Shown piece after piece: positions 50,797 through 59,245 of a stretch of 64,000 nucleotides of DNA. Source of the DNA: an uncultured Odoribacter sp. (GTDB lineage Bacteria > Bacteroidota > Bacteroidia > Bacteroidales > Marinifilaceae); contig CAJURM010000003.1 in the NCBI GenBank assembly GCA_910589025.1, positions 169,881 through 233,880 of the forward strand. The letters are read 5' to 3'. Both the position numbers and the translations under genes were made by a program. The notes under the pieces are model-generated. The model ran no database searches. It saw only the letters and a list, made by a program, of their open reading frames with translations, and had not been told where the DNA came from. Position 1 is the first letter of the stretch; the number at the start of each line of letters is the position of its first letter.

Positions 50797-50808
50797 GGGC
50801 ATATTTTT
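50783..50808 (+). terminator. terminator of the suf-queG operon
   Basis: ATGTGCCC (50783-50790) pairs with GGGCATAT (50797-50804), loop includes the queG stop, followed by a T-run. Confidence 0.65.
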
Positions 50809-50821
50809 GAATTTCCGTTTA

Positions 50822-50852
50822 TTGTATATATGCTTTTTTTAACATACATTTG
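50822..50852 (+). promoter_or_regulatory. promoter of the DUF5723-SPOR/hydG operon
   Basis: TTG at 50822-50824, 20-bp spacer, TACATTTG at 50845-50852. Leader of about 85 nt. Confidence 0.6.
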
Positions 50853-50942
50853 CTATTTCAAACGTGCGAAGAAATGTGGTGCCGCGAAATTAAAAAGAGC
50901 GGTTTGGTTCCGGTGATACCGGATTGTAATTTTTAGATCAGA

Positions 50943-52763
50943 ATGAAAAAAATGCGTATTGTTCTTGTGGTATTGTTTGTGTGCTTGTGTTCGGAGTTTT
51001 TGCGGGGACAGGATGCAAACGGTACGGCTTATTTTTTACCTAATCTGCCTCAGAGAGTAAGGTTTAATCCCGCTTACCAGCCGGAATATAAAGTGTGGGT
51101 GGGCCTGCCGGCGTTGAGTGGTATTTCCGTTAATTACATGAATTCGGCTTTCGGGATAGATGATTTGTTGGTGAAGGAAGGGAAGGATTCGCTGTATGTC
51201 GATATGGACCGGATGTATAAGTCGTTGCGGAAGCAGAATATCATTCATTTCGGGAATGATATTTCTTTGCTGACGGTTGGTGTGAAAATAAATAGCTGGT
51301 ATGCCACGCTGGATGTGACGGAAAAGAATGATTTCCTTTTCCGGGCAAACAAGGATTTGTTTTCTTTTCTGAAACGGGGAAATGAGCCTTATCTGGGCAA
51401 GACGATGGATATTGGGGATTTGGGATTGCAGCTGAATGCTTATGAGGAGTTTGCCTTTGGTTTATCCAAGAAAGTGAATGACAAATGGACAGTCGGGGGA
51501 CGGGCAAAATTCCTGTTGGGTATTGCGAATGCTTCTCTGGTCAATTCCAAAATCAGCATCGAGTCGGCAAAAGATGCCTCTTCTATGAAGATCCGTTCCA
51601 AGCAGGATATCCGGGTTTCCGCGCCGCTGACATTTGAATATGAGAAGGATGGGGAATACATCAATTGGGATAGTTTTGATGTGGATACGGATGATTTTTC
51701 CGTTTCGATGGTCCTGAATACGAAGAATCCGGGTTTTGCTTTGGATTTGGGAGCGGAATACCAGTTTAATGATAAATTGAAATTCTATGCCAGTGTTCTT
51801 GATTTGGGTTTTATTCGTTGGGGAGCGGAGAATTACCGGTTTACTCAGAATGCGACTTTCGACTGGCAGGGGGGAGATTTGTCCAATAGCATAGGTAAAG
51901 ACAGCAAGTCGATAGACGATGTTTTCGATGATTTGATAGACAGTTTGAAAGACAATTTCCGGCTGAAAGAGAAGCAGGGAGCGTATACGAATATGCTGCG
52001 CACCCAAGTGTATTTAGGTGCAACCTATCAGTTGTCGAAGATGGTGAATGTGGCCGGAGTGGCGGAACTGACGTTGCTGGACAAAACGTTTTATCCTTCT
52101 CTGACCGCTTCTGCCGATGTGCGGTTGTTGAGAAATGTGAGTGCCGCAGTATCGTATAGTGTGATGCCCGGCAATTATGTGAATGTGGGGGCTGCCCTGA
52201 CAGCCAAGTTGGGACCTGTTCAGTTGTATGCCTCAACCGATAATGTGCTGGCGGCCAATTATACCAGTACGCAATCGCTGAATGGACGTTTCGGCATCAA
52301 CTTGTTGTTTGGCCATCGGGATAAGAAGAAAAAAGAGAAAGAAGAGGAAGAGCCTGTCATGGAGACGGTGGTGGTGCCGGTGAAGAAAGCTCCGGAAGTG
52401 AAAAAGGATACGGTGGTGAAAGATACGATAGTAAAAGATACAGTAGTGAAAGACACGGCAACTCCTGTTGTTAAAGCCGAACCTGTGGTTATCAGTCCGG
52501 TGAAGGAAGAGATGATGGTGGAGGAGGAATCGCCTTGGTATGTGATTGTGGGAAGTTTTAAGAACCGTCAGCAAGCGGAACATTTGAAGAATAAGATGAT
52601 ACAACTCGGTTTTAAGGATACTCAAATTCTTCATCACGGACGGGAATTGTTCCGAGTGAGTTGCGGTGTTTTTGCAACGCACGATGAGGCTTGGGATAAG
52701 GTTTTTGAAATCAGGAGACTGTATCCGAAATACAAGGATGTCTGGGCTATGAAAGGGATTTGA
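50943..52763 (+). CDS. DUF5723 outer-membrane barrel with C-terminal SPOR domain
   Basis: 606 residues. Signal MKKMRIVLVVLFVCLCSEFLRGQ, then a DUF5723-type barrel (residues of about 30-455: NLPQRVRFNPAYQPEYKVW, many amphipathic strands). A charged linker holds KDT repeats (VVKDTIVKDTVVKDT), and residues of about 530-606 are SPOR (WYVIVGSFKNRQQAEHLKNK, LFRVSCGVF), which binds denuded septal peptidoglycan. So the protein probably links the outer membrane to the cell-division site. It ends 1 bp before hydG. Confidence 0.82.
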   Translation: MKKMRIVLVVLFVCLCSEFLRGQDANGTAYFLPNLPQRVRFNPAYQPEYKVWVGLPALSGISVNYMNSAFGIDDLLVKEGKDSLYVDMDRMYKSLRKQNIIHFGNDISLLTVGVKINSWYATLDVTEKNDFLFRANKDLFSFLKRGNEPYLGKTMDIGDLGLQLNAYEEFAFGLSKKVNDKWTVGGRAKFLLGIANASLVNSKISIESAKDASSMKIRSKQDIRVSAPLTFEYEKDGEYINWDSFDVDTDDFSVSMVLNTKNPGFALDLGAEYQFNDKLKFYASVLDLGFIRWGAENYRFTQNATFDWQGGDLSNSIGKDSKSIDDVFDDLIDSLKDNFRLKEKQGAYTNMLRTQVYLGATYQLSKMVNVAGVAELTLLDKTFYPSLTASADVRLLRNVSAAVSYSVMPGNYVNVGAALTAKLGPVQLYASTDNVLAANYTSTQSLNGRFGINLLFGHRDKKKKEKEEEEPVMETVVVPVKKAPEVKKDTVVKDTIVKDTVVKDTATPVVKAEPVVISPVKEEMMVEEESPWYVIVGSFKNRQQAEHLKNKMIQLGFKDTQILHHGRELFRVSCGVFATHDEAWDKVFEIRRLYPKYKDVWAMKGI

Positions 52764-52764
52764 G

Positions 52765-54264
52765 ATGAATACGAAAGAATGGATTGCACAGGTTGTCAGA
52801 CAGGATGAAATCGACAAATACCTGGTAAACGGGAAGGATTTTATCGATGAAGGGGAGATTGTGCGGGAGCTGGAAGAGACCCGCAGTCCGGATGCCGGGA
52901 TAGTGAGGGATATTTTGCAGAAATCTCTGGAAATAAAATTGCTGACACCCCGCGAAACGGCGGTGTTGCTGAATGTTGAAGACCCGGAGTTGCTGGAAGA
53001 GATGAAAGCTGTTGCCCTGGAAGTGAAAAAACGGGTTTATGACAACAGAATCGTATTTTTTGCCCCGCTCTATTGTTCCAATGTGTGTGTCAACCGTTGT
53101 GTATATTGCGGTTTCCGGAGTGATAATTGCGAGGAAAAGAGGCATGTGCTGACGCCGGAGGAGATCCGGAGGGAAACGGAGGCGGTGATTGACCAGGGGC
53201 ATAAACGCCTGATTGCGGTGTATGGCGAGCATCCGTTGAGCGGTGCGGATTATATCGCCGATTCTATATCTGAAATTTATTCAGTCAAACGGACGACTCC
53301 GACGGGAAACGGTTTTAATAACATACGCCGGGTGAATGTCAATGCTGCGCCGATGAGTGTGGCCGATTTGCGTAAATTGTGGCGGGCGGGCATCGGTACG
53401 TTTCAGGTGTTTCAGGAGACCTATCATCGAGGGCGTTATGCGGAACTTCATCCGGCAGATACGGTGAAAGGAAATTACCGCTGGCGTCTGTATGCGATGC
53501 ACCGGGCTATGGATGCCGGGATAGACGATGTGGCTATCGGTGCGTTGTTCGGGCTTTATGACTGGCGTTTTGAAGTGATGGGGCTGGTGAGACATGCCCA
53601 TGATTTGGAGCGGCAGTTCGGTATAGGTCCCCATACTATTTCTTTCCCGCGTATGCAACCTGCTCCGGGAAGTTTTGTGAGTGAAAATTCCCCTTATCTT
53701 GTCGGTGACGATGCTTTTAAACGTTTGGTGACGGTGTTGCGCTTGGCTGTGCCTTATACGGGACTGATTGTTACGGCACGGGAACGGGCAGAGTTGCGGA
53801 GGGAAATTATCGGTTACGGTTGTACGCAGACAGATGCGTCGTCTAAAATAGGAATAGGGGCTTATTCGAAAAATAAGTTGCAGGAAGAGAACAGAGACAA
53901 AGTGCAGTTTATGCTGGGAGACCAGCGGAGCCTGGATGAGGTGGTGCGCGAACTGGCAACTGACGGATATATCACTTCTTTCTGTACGGCGGGTTATCGC
54001 TGCGGGAGAACGGGTGATAAAATTATGGGGTTGCTGGAGAAGGGAGTCGAAGGAAAATTCTGTAAGCTGAATGCCGTGCTGACGTTCCGCGAATACCTGA
54101 ACGACTATGCTTCCGCAGAGACCCGGATTGTTGGAGAACAACTGATAGCGAGAGAGTTGCAGGAGATTGAAAGGAATGCTTTTTTTACTGATAAAAGATT
54201 ACTCCCCACGTTTATGAGTTATTACAAGCGGATTGCTGCCGGTGAGCGCGATTTGTATATGTAA
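52765..54264 (+). CDS. hydG: [FeFe]-hydrogenase maturase HydG (radical SAM)
   Basis: 499 residues. HydG splits tyrosine to give CO and cyanide for the H-cluster. Radical-SAM Cys are 108, 112 and 115 (CVNRCVYC), followed by GF. Further segments are YGEHPLSGADYI, NAAPMSVADLRKLWRAGIG and FPRMQPAPGSF. The C-terminal auxiliary-cluster motif is CTAGYRC...KFC: first and last Cys keep the usual CX2CX22C spacing, but the middle Cys is Gly. No hydE, hydF or hydrogenase gene lies in the window. Confidence 0.88.
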   Translation: MNTKEWIAQVVRQDEIDKYLVNGKDFIDEGEIVRELEETRSPDAGIVRDILQKSLEIKLLTPRETAVLLNVEDPELLEEMKAVALEVKKRVYDNRIVFFAPLYCSNVCVNRCVYCGFRSDNCEEKRHVLTPEEIRRETEAVIDQGHKRLIAVYGEHPLSGADYIADSISEIYSVKRTTPTGNGFNNIRRVNVNAAPMSVADLRKLWRAGIGTFQVFQETYHRGRYAELHPADTVKGNYRWRLYAMHRAMDAGIDDVAIGALFGLYDWRFEVMGLVRHAHDLERQFGIGPHTISFPRMQPAPGSFVSENSPYLVGDDAFKRLVTVLRLAVPYTGLIVTARERAELRREIIGYGCTQTDASSKIGIGAYSKNKLQEENRDKVQFMLGDQRSLDEVVRELATDGYITSFCTAGYRCGRTGDKIMGLLEKGVEGKFCKLNAVLTFREYLNDYASAETRIVGEQLIARELQEIERNAFFTDKRLLPTFMSYYKRIAAGERDLYM

Positions 54265-54288
54265 TTTATTCTTGTGTTTGCTGCTTTT

Positions 54289-54308
54289 AATCCCTGTCGG
54301 CAGGGATT
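54289..54308 (+). terminator. hairpin after hydG
   Basis: AATCCCTG (54289-54296) pairs with CAGGGATT (54301-54308); only a short T stretch follows, so efficiency is uncertain. Confidence 0.5.
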
Positions 54309-54329
54309 TCAATTGTGCTACAGAAGTAT

Positions 54330-54337
54330 TATTTTTG
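54330..54337 (+). promoter_or_regulatory. predicted -7 box of feoB
   Basis: TATTTTTG, 78 bp upstream of the start. The leader holds a hairpin with GTGTTC (54354-54359) and GAACAC (54391-54396) as outer arms. Confidence 0.5.
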
Positions 54338-54414
54338 TATGTTGATAACAGATGTGTTCGGTTTTCAACCCGCAGAGGGGGGAAGACTGAGAACACCCGA
54401 ATAGTTTAACAGGA

Positions 54415-56796
54415 ATGAAGAATCATTTTTTAAGGTTGTCCGATATCCCTACCGGTGAAGCGTGTGTGATTGTAAAGGTACATGGACACGGCAGTTTCCG
54501 GAACCGGATTGTGGAAATGGGATTTGTAAAGGGAGAGAAAGTGACGGTCATAAAGAATGCCCCTTTGCGTGATCCGATAGAGTATAAGATTATGGATGGG
54601 CATCTCTCTCTGCGGAGGAGTGAGGCGGAATTGATAGAGGTGATGAACCTGACCGGATTGACGGGGGAGGATATGAAAGATTCCGGTTATAACGGGACAT
54701 TCCAGGATGAGGCGGCGGAGGAGGTGTTGCGGGAGAAAACCAATACGATAGAAATTGCGTTGGTCGGAAATCCGAATTGCGGGAAGACCTCTTTTTTTAA
54801 CCGTGCCACCGGTCTCCGGGAGCATGTCGGGAATTACAGCGGGGTGACGGTCGATGCTAAAGAAGCGGTTTTCAAGCATAAAGGTTATACGATTCATCTG
54901 ATAGATTTACCCGGAACTTATTCTATTACGGAATATACTCCGGAGGAGTTGTTTGTCAGGACATACATAACGGAGCATCATCCCGATATTGTATTGAACG
55001 TGGTGGATGCTTCCAATTTGGAACGGAATCTGTTTCTGACGACCCAGTTGATAGATATGAATATCCGGGTTGTGATGGCACTGAATATGTATGATGAGCT
55101 GGGAAAGGAAGGGGCTGCGCTGGATTATCATTATTTGGGACATTTGCTGGGTTTCCCGATTGTGCCGACAACGGCTTCGCAGGGGGAAGGAATTGATGAG
55201 GTCCTGGATAAAATCATTGAGGTGTTTGAAGACAAAAATGACACTTCACGGCATATCCATATTAATTATGGGACGGAGATAGAACATGCCATTGACCGGG
55301 TAAAGGCGGTGATTGTGCCGAATAAGGATATTACCGACAGGTTTGCCCCCCGTTATCTGGCTATTAAAATGCTGGAGGGCGACCGGATTATCCGGGAGGT
55401 GTTGGCTGTTGCCGCCAATTACCAGGAGATTGAAGAGGTGACCCGGCGGGATGTATTGCGTCTGGAAAAGGAGTATAAAGAGGACACGCGGACGATTATT
55501 ACCAATGCCAAATACGGTTTTATACGCGGCGCTTTAAAAGAGACTTATACTGTGGGCGACAAAGACAAACGCCAGCTTACGAGTGCGATTGATACGGTGT
55601 TGACGCATCACTGGTTCGGTTTCCCGGTGTTGTTGCTGTTTATGTGGGTGATGTTTCAGGCGACGTTTTCTTTGGGGAGTTATCCTATGGAATGGATACA
55701 GGAGGGAGTGGATGCTCTGGGAAGTTGGGTGGCGGGAGTGATGGCTCCGGGACCTTTGACCGATTTGATTGTGGATGGGGTGATTGCCGGTGTGGGAGGG
55801 GTGATTGTGTTTTTACCCAATATCCTGATTTTGTTTTTCTTTATCTCTTTGATGGAAGATACGGGCTATATGGCCCGGGCTGCTTTTATTATGGATAAAC
55901 TGATGCATAAAATCGGGCTGCACGGAAAGTCATTTATTCCGTTGTTGATTGGTGTGGGTTGCAATGTGCCTGCGATTATGGCAACCCGTACACTGGAAAA
56001 TCAGAGGGAAAGACTTCTGACGATGCTGATTATTCCTTTTATGTCGTGCAGTGCCCGTTTGCCGGTGTATATTTTGATGGTTTCCGCGTTTTTCCCGGTC
56101 AACCAGGGACTGATATTGTTGTCTATTTATGTGATAGGCGTCGGATTGGCGATATTGACGGCTTTGCTTTTGAAAAAGTTGCTGTTTCAGAAAATTTCCG
56201 ATCCTTTTGTGATGGAGTTGCCGCCTTACCGGATGCCGACCATGCGTAATACTTTGCTGCACATGTGGAACAAGGCCGGGCAATATCTCAAAAAGATGGG
56301 GACGGTTATTTTGTTCGCTTCGGTTTTGATCTGGGCGTTGGGGTATTATCCCCGTCATGCGGAGTATGCCAAGCAGAGTCCGGAGCAGATGGAAAATTCC
56401 TATATTGGGCGTGTCGGGAAGGCTATAGAGCCCGTAATTAAACCGTTGGGTTTTGATTGGAAAATGGGGGTAAGCATTATTACGGGACTGGCGGCAAAAG
56501 AGATTGTTGTCAGTTCGATGGGAATCCTCTATCATGTGCCCGAAGCAGAAGAGGATGTACAGGCTTTGGCTACGAATCTTCAACAGCAGAAAGACCCGGC
56601 AGGACGTCCTGTGTTTACGCCCTTGGTGGCTTATTGCTTTATGTTGTTTGTGCTGATTTATTTTCCGTGTATGGCGGTGATAGCTGCAATACGGAAGGAA
56701 GCGGGGGGAAAGTGGGCTCTTTTTACCATTTTCTATACGACTTCATTGGCTTGGCTTGTGGCTTTTTGCGTATACCAGACAGGAATGCTATTTTAA
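54415..56796 (+). CDS. feoB: ferrous iron transporter FeoA-FeoB fusion
   Basis: 793 residues. Residues 1-80 are FeoA (SH3-like). From about 115 a G domain follows: G1 GNPNCGKTSFFN, GNYSGVTVD, G3 DLPGTYSI, G4 NMYDE. About ten membrane helices (about 395-790) include the Gate segments (GVGCNVPAIMATR, MSCSARLPVYILM). It imports Fe2+ using GTP (or NTP) binding. Fusion of FeoA to FeoB is usual in Bacteroidetes. Confidence 0.96.
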   Translation: MKNHFLRLSDIPTGEACVIVKVHGHGSFRNRIVEMGFVKGEKVTVIKNAPLRDPIEYKIMDGHLSLRRSEAELIEVMNLTGLTGEDMKDSGYNGTFQDEAAEEVLREKTNTIEIALVGNPNCGKTSFFNRATGLREHVGNYSGVTVDAKEAVFKHKGYTIHLIDLPGTYSITEYTPEELFVRTYITEHHPDIVLNVVDASNLERNLFLTTQLIDMNIRVVMALNMYDELGKEGAALDYHYLGHLLGFPIVPTTASQGEGIDEVLDKIIEVFEDKNDTSRHIHINYGTEIEHAIDRVKAVIVPNKDITDRFAPRYLAIKMLEGDRIIREVLAVAANYQEIEEVTRRDVLRLEKEYKEDTRTIITNAKYGFIRGALKETYTVGDKDKRQLTSAIDTVLTHHWFGFPVLLLFMWVMFQATFSLGSYPMEWIQEGVDALGSWVAGVMAPGPLTDLIVDGVIAGVGGVIVFLPNILILFFFISLMEDTGYMARAAFIMDKLMHKIGLHGKSFIPLLIGVGCNVPAIMATRTLENQRERLLTMLIIPFMSCSARLPVYILMVSAFFPVNQGLILLSIYVIGVGLAILTALLLKKLLFQKISDPFVMELPPYRMPTMRNTLLHMWNKAGQYLKKMGTVILFASVLIWALGYYPRHAEYAKQSPEQMENSYIGRVGKAIEPVIKPLGFDWKMGVSIITGLAAKEIVVSSMGILYHVPEAEEDVQALATNLQQQKDPAGRPVFTPLVAYCFMLFVLIYFPCMAVIAAIRKEAGGKWALFTIFYTTSLAWLVAFCVYQTGMLF

Positions 56797-56943
56797 ATGC
56801 TGATGCAGGAAATAATTGTATATGTTGTTGTCGGACTTGCCCTGTTGGTTGCGCTCAGGTATCTGTGGAAGCGAACCGGGAAAAAGAATAAAAACAAGTG
56901 TGGTAGTTGTGACGGATGTCCTTTTAAGAAACATTGTTCTTAA
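56797..56943 (+). CDS. FeoB-associated Cys-rich membrane protein
   Basis: 48 residues, directly after the feoB stop (0-bp gap). One membrane helix (EIIVYVVVGLALLVALRYLW) then a basic tail with CGSCDGCPFKKHC. This is the FeoB-associated Cys-rich family, sometimes called FeoC-like; it may bind metal and assist FeoB. The gene's stop overlaps the stop of the convergent gene. Confidence 0.85.
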   Translation: MLMQEIIVYVVVGLALLVALRYLWKRTGKKNKNKCGSCDGCPFKKHCS

Positions 56944-57692
56944 AAGGGCAGTTTTAGTGTGATTTCTTCGGCGTCTTTTTTGCGTTTCAGACGTTCTTTT
57001 TCACCCCGTCTGAATACGTATACCAAGCCGTATTCCTCACACATGTATCTTTTTTCTTCTTCGTCCTTGACTCCGGAGAAGTATTTCTCCACATCGTTCC
57101 ATATGTTTACAATCAAGGCATCGGCTTCATCGCGGAACTGGGCGACTTCGGCACTGAAACGGGCCGAATTGGCCTGCAAACGCTTTTGAAATTCGTAGCC
57201 CTGTTTGAAGTTTTCATAGTTTACCCGAACCAAGGCGATTGCCGGACTGTAAATGGGGTTGCCTCCCCGGTTGTTGATACGCTCCTGTTCGCCATTGATT
57301 ACTTTTTCACCCCAGGTCAGCAATTCCTGTTCGGTCAGCAGGGACGGAACTTTTGAGTCTTCTTCATCCAAGTCGTAGAATGCCCGGGCCTGCGGTTTTA
57401 ATTCTCCCCGTGCAATGGTAAAATTAAGGACCTGAATGAAATGGGAGATGTATAGCCGGGCTTTTTTAGTCAGTTCAGAAAATTTCTGACTGTTTTCGAT
57501 CTGTTTTTCCCGTGCCGCTTTGGAATTGGTTATGGCAATTTCAAATTTAGTCAGGAAGACGTCAATTTTTTGTTTTAAGGGGAAAGAATAGGCTAACGTA
57601 TTGATGTCGTTTAGTTTTTCTCCCTTCCGTAAAGCTGCTTTCAATGCCCTTATCCGTGCTGCATCTGTATTGGGTAATCTTCTGTAAGGCAT
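56940..57692 (-). CDS. uncharacterised helical cytosolic protein
   Basis: 250 residues, strongly helical and charged, no signal or membrane segment. YRRLPNTDAARIRALKAAL starts it and an RRGEKERLKRKKDAEEI tail ends it. It resembles a Bacteroidales-specific hypothetical family with no assigned role as far as I recall. Confidence 0.72.
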   Translation of the reverse strand: MPYRRLPNTDAARIRALKAALRKGEKLNDINTLAYSFPLKQKIDVFLTKFEIAITNSKAAREKQIENSQKFSELTKKARLYISHFIQVLNFTIARGELKPQARAFYDLDEEDSKVPSLLTEQELLTWGEKVINGEQERINNRGGNPIYSPAIALVRVNYENFKQGYEFQKRLQANSARFSAEVAQFRDEADALIVNIWNDVEKYFSGVKDEEEKRYMCEEYGLVYVFRRGEKERLKRKKDAEEITLKLPF

Positions 57693-57809
57693 ATATTACG
57701 TAATTAAAACAATTGACAAACCGAACCACTGTTGAAATAGACGATGCGAAGATATTGAATAAAATACAAAAAATCAATATTCGTATATTGATTTTTCTGT
57801 TTTTTTTCC

Positions 57810-59195
57810 TTAAGGCCGGATGTGTTTGTAATTGTTGTAAGTGTCGAGAATGCGGTGTACGTAATCATAGGCCTGCTGGCCGTTGCAGTAACCGTTTCGG
57901 GACAGGGGGTCGCGGTAAAATTCCGGGTCTGTTTTATGCCGGAGGTAGAAGTCGACGTTATTGTCCCATACGTAAGGATTTTTACCGTATTTTTCTGCCA
58001 GGCGCATGGCATCTTTCACGTGTCCGGCACCGACGTTGTAGGAGGCTAACGTGAATTTTAATTTTTCCCGGGGGGAAATCGGATATGCTGAAAATATGTT
58101 GTCCAGGTATTTTAAATATTGTACTCCGGTATAGATGTTGCTGTCGGGGCTAAAGTAGTCAAATACGTTGAACATGTTGGCGGTTTCGGGAATGACCTGC
58201 ATTAAGCCGTAAGCCCCGACATGTGATTCGGCTTCCGGGTTGAATCTGGATTCGTTGTAGACGAGGGCAGCCAATAGCCGCCAGTCCCAGTTCAGCGATT
58301 TGCCTGCCTGTTTGAGTTGTTTGTCAAAGGGGGAGATGTCTCCTTTTTTTACTAAGGAGTATTTGGACCTTTGCGGATTCTGTGGGTTGCGGTTGTTGAA
58401 ATAACGGTTGTAGGTCATGTTTAGTTTTCCGCTGCGTTTGCAACCGGCAAGCCAGGTGTTTATCTCATTCGACAGGTCGTTGGAAACCGGATTGGTGGCC
58501 CATGAAACGGCGATGCCTTCGCTGAGGGTGACGGAGTAGTCGATGTCAGGCATGGAAGCGGAGAGAGCCTGGGCGATGTTGCGGTCAGATACCAGGTAAT
58601 TGATTTCTCCGGATTCGACCAGATGCAGCAAATCTTCGGAAGAGTAGCCGGAAACTTCCGAGATTTTAAAATGGATTTGTAAAGAATCCTGGAGATGGTT
58701 CAGGAGTTTTTTATAAGGCCCGTCTTTTTTTATAAAAACGGTTTTGCCATTTAGGTCGGTGATGTGACGGAGAAGGCCTTTTTTCTTGTTTTGTACCAAT
58801 ACTTCTCCGGTTTCAAACAATGGGTGGGTAAATCTGATTTTTTCTTGTCGTTCCGGGGTGACTGTCATACTTACGGCTATGAGGTCGTATTTCCCTTCAC
58901 GGAGACGGTGAATGGCACTGTCTAAGTTGTTGTTTACTTCAATGATGCGCAGTTTTACGCCTAAGAAATCGGCAAAGCTCTGTGCCAGTTCGTAATGAAA
59001 TCCCCGCGTGATGCCCTTGTAAATGTAATAATCAGTGGTGGAGTAGAATGTGGAAACGTCTAAGAACCCTTTGGCTAAGATTTTTTCAACAGGAGAGGAG
59101 GCCGGGAAGACAAATTCCGGTGTTTCTTTCTTGGGTTCTTGACAAGCTGTGCCCAGGAAAAGGAGCATATAAAGCACTATCTTTCGGATCTGCAT
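57810..59195 (-). CDS. MltF-like membrane-bound lytic transglycosylase
   Basis: 461 residues. Lipoprotein signal ending GTAC (Cys18). Residues of about 38-270 form a solute-binding-like domain (GKYDLIAVSMTVTPERQEKIRFT), and about 290-450 an SLT transglycosylase domain with catalytic Glu in ALVYNESRFNPEA and VGAYGLMQVIPETA. This is the MltF architecture, cutting peptidoglycan glycan chains to form 1,6-anhydroMurNAc ends. Confidence 0.93.
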   Translation of the reverse strand: MQIRKIVLYMLLFLGTACQEPKKETPEFVFPASSPVEKILAKGFLDVSTFYSTTDYYIYKGITRGFHYELAQSFADFLGVKLRIIEVNNNLDSAIHRLREGKYDLIAVSMTVTPERQEKIRFTHPLFETGEVLVQNKKKGLLRHITDLNGKTVFIKKDGPYKKLLNHLQDSLQIHFKISEVSGYSSEDLLHLVESGEINYLVSDRNIAQALSASMPDIDYSVTLSEGIAVSWATNPVSNDLSNEINTWLAGCKRSGKLNMTYNRYFNNRNPQNPQRSKYSLVKKGDISPFDKQLKQAGKSLNWDWRLLAALVYNESRFNPEAESHVGAYGLMQVIPETANMFNVFDYFSPDSNIYTGVQYLKYLDNIFSAYPISPREKLKFTLASYNVGAGHVKDAMRLAEKYGKNPYVWDNNVDFYLRHKTDPEFYRDPLSRNGYCNGQQAYDYVHRILDTYNNYKHIRP

Positions 59196-59245
59196 AGCGT
59201 AAAAGTAATCAAAGTAGCGGAAAATCCCAACTTCGGAAAGCCTGT

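Noticed and set aside
53281..54141. 286-residue ORF opposite hydG
   Set aside because: Antisense shadow of hydG, no recognisable motif.
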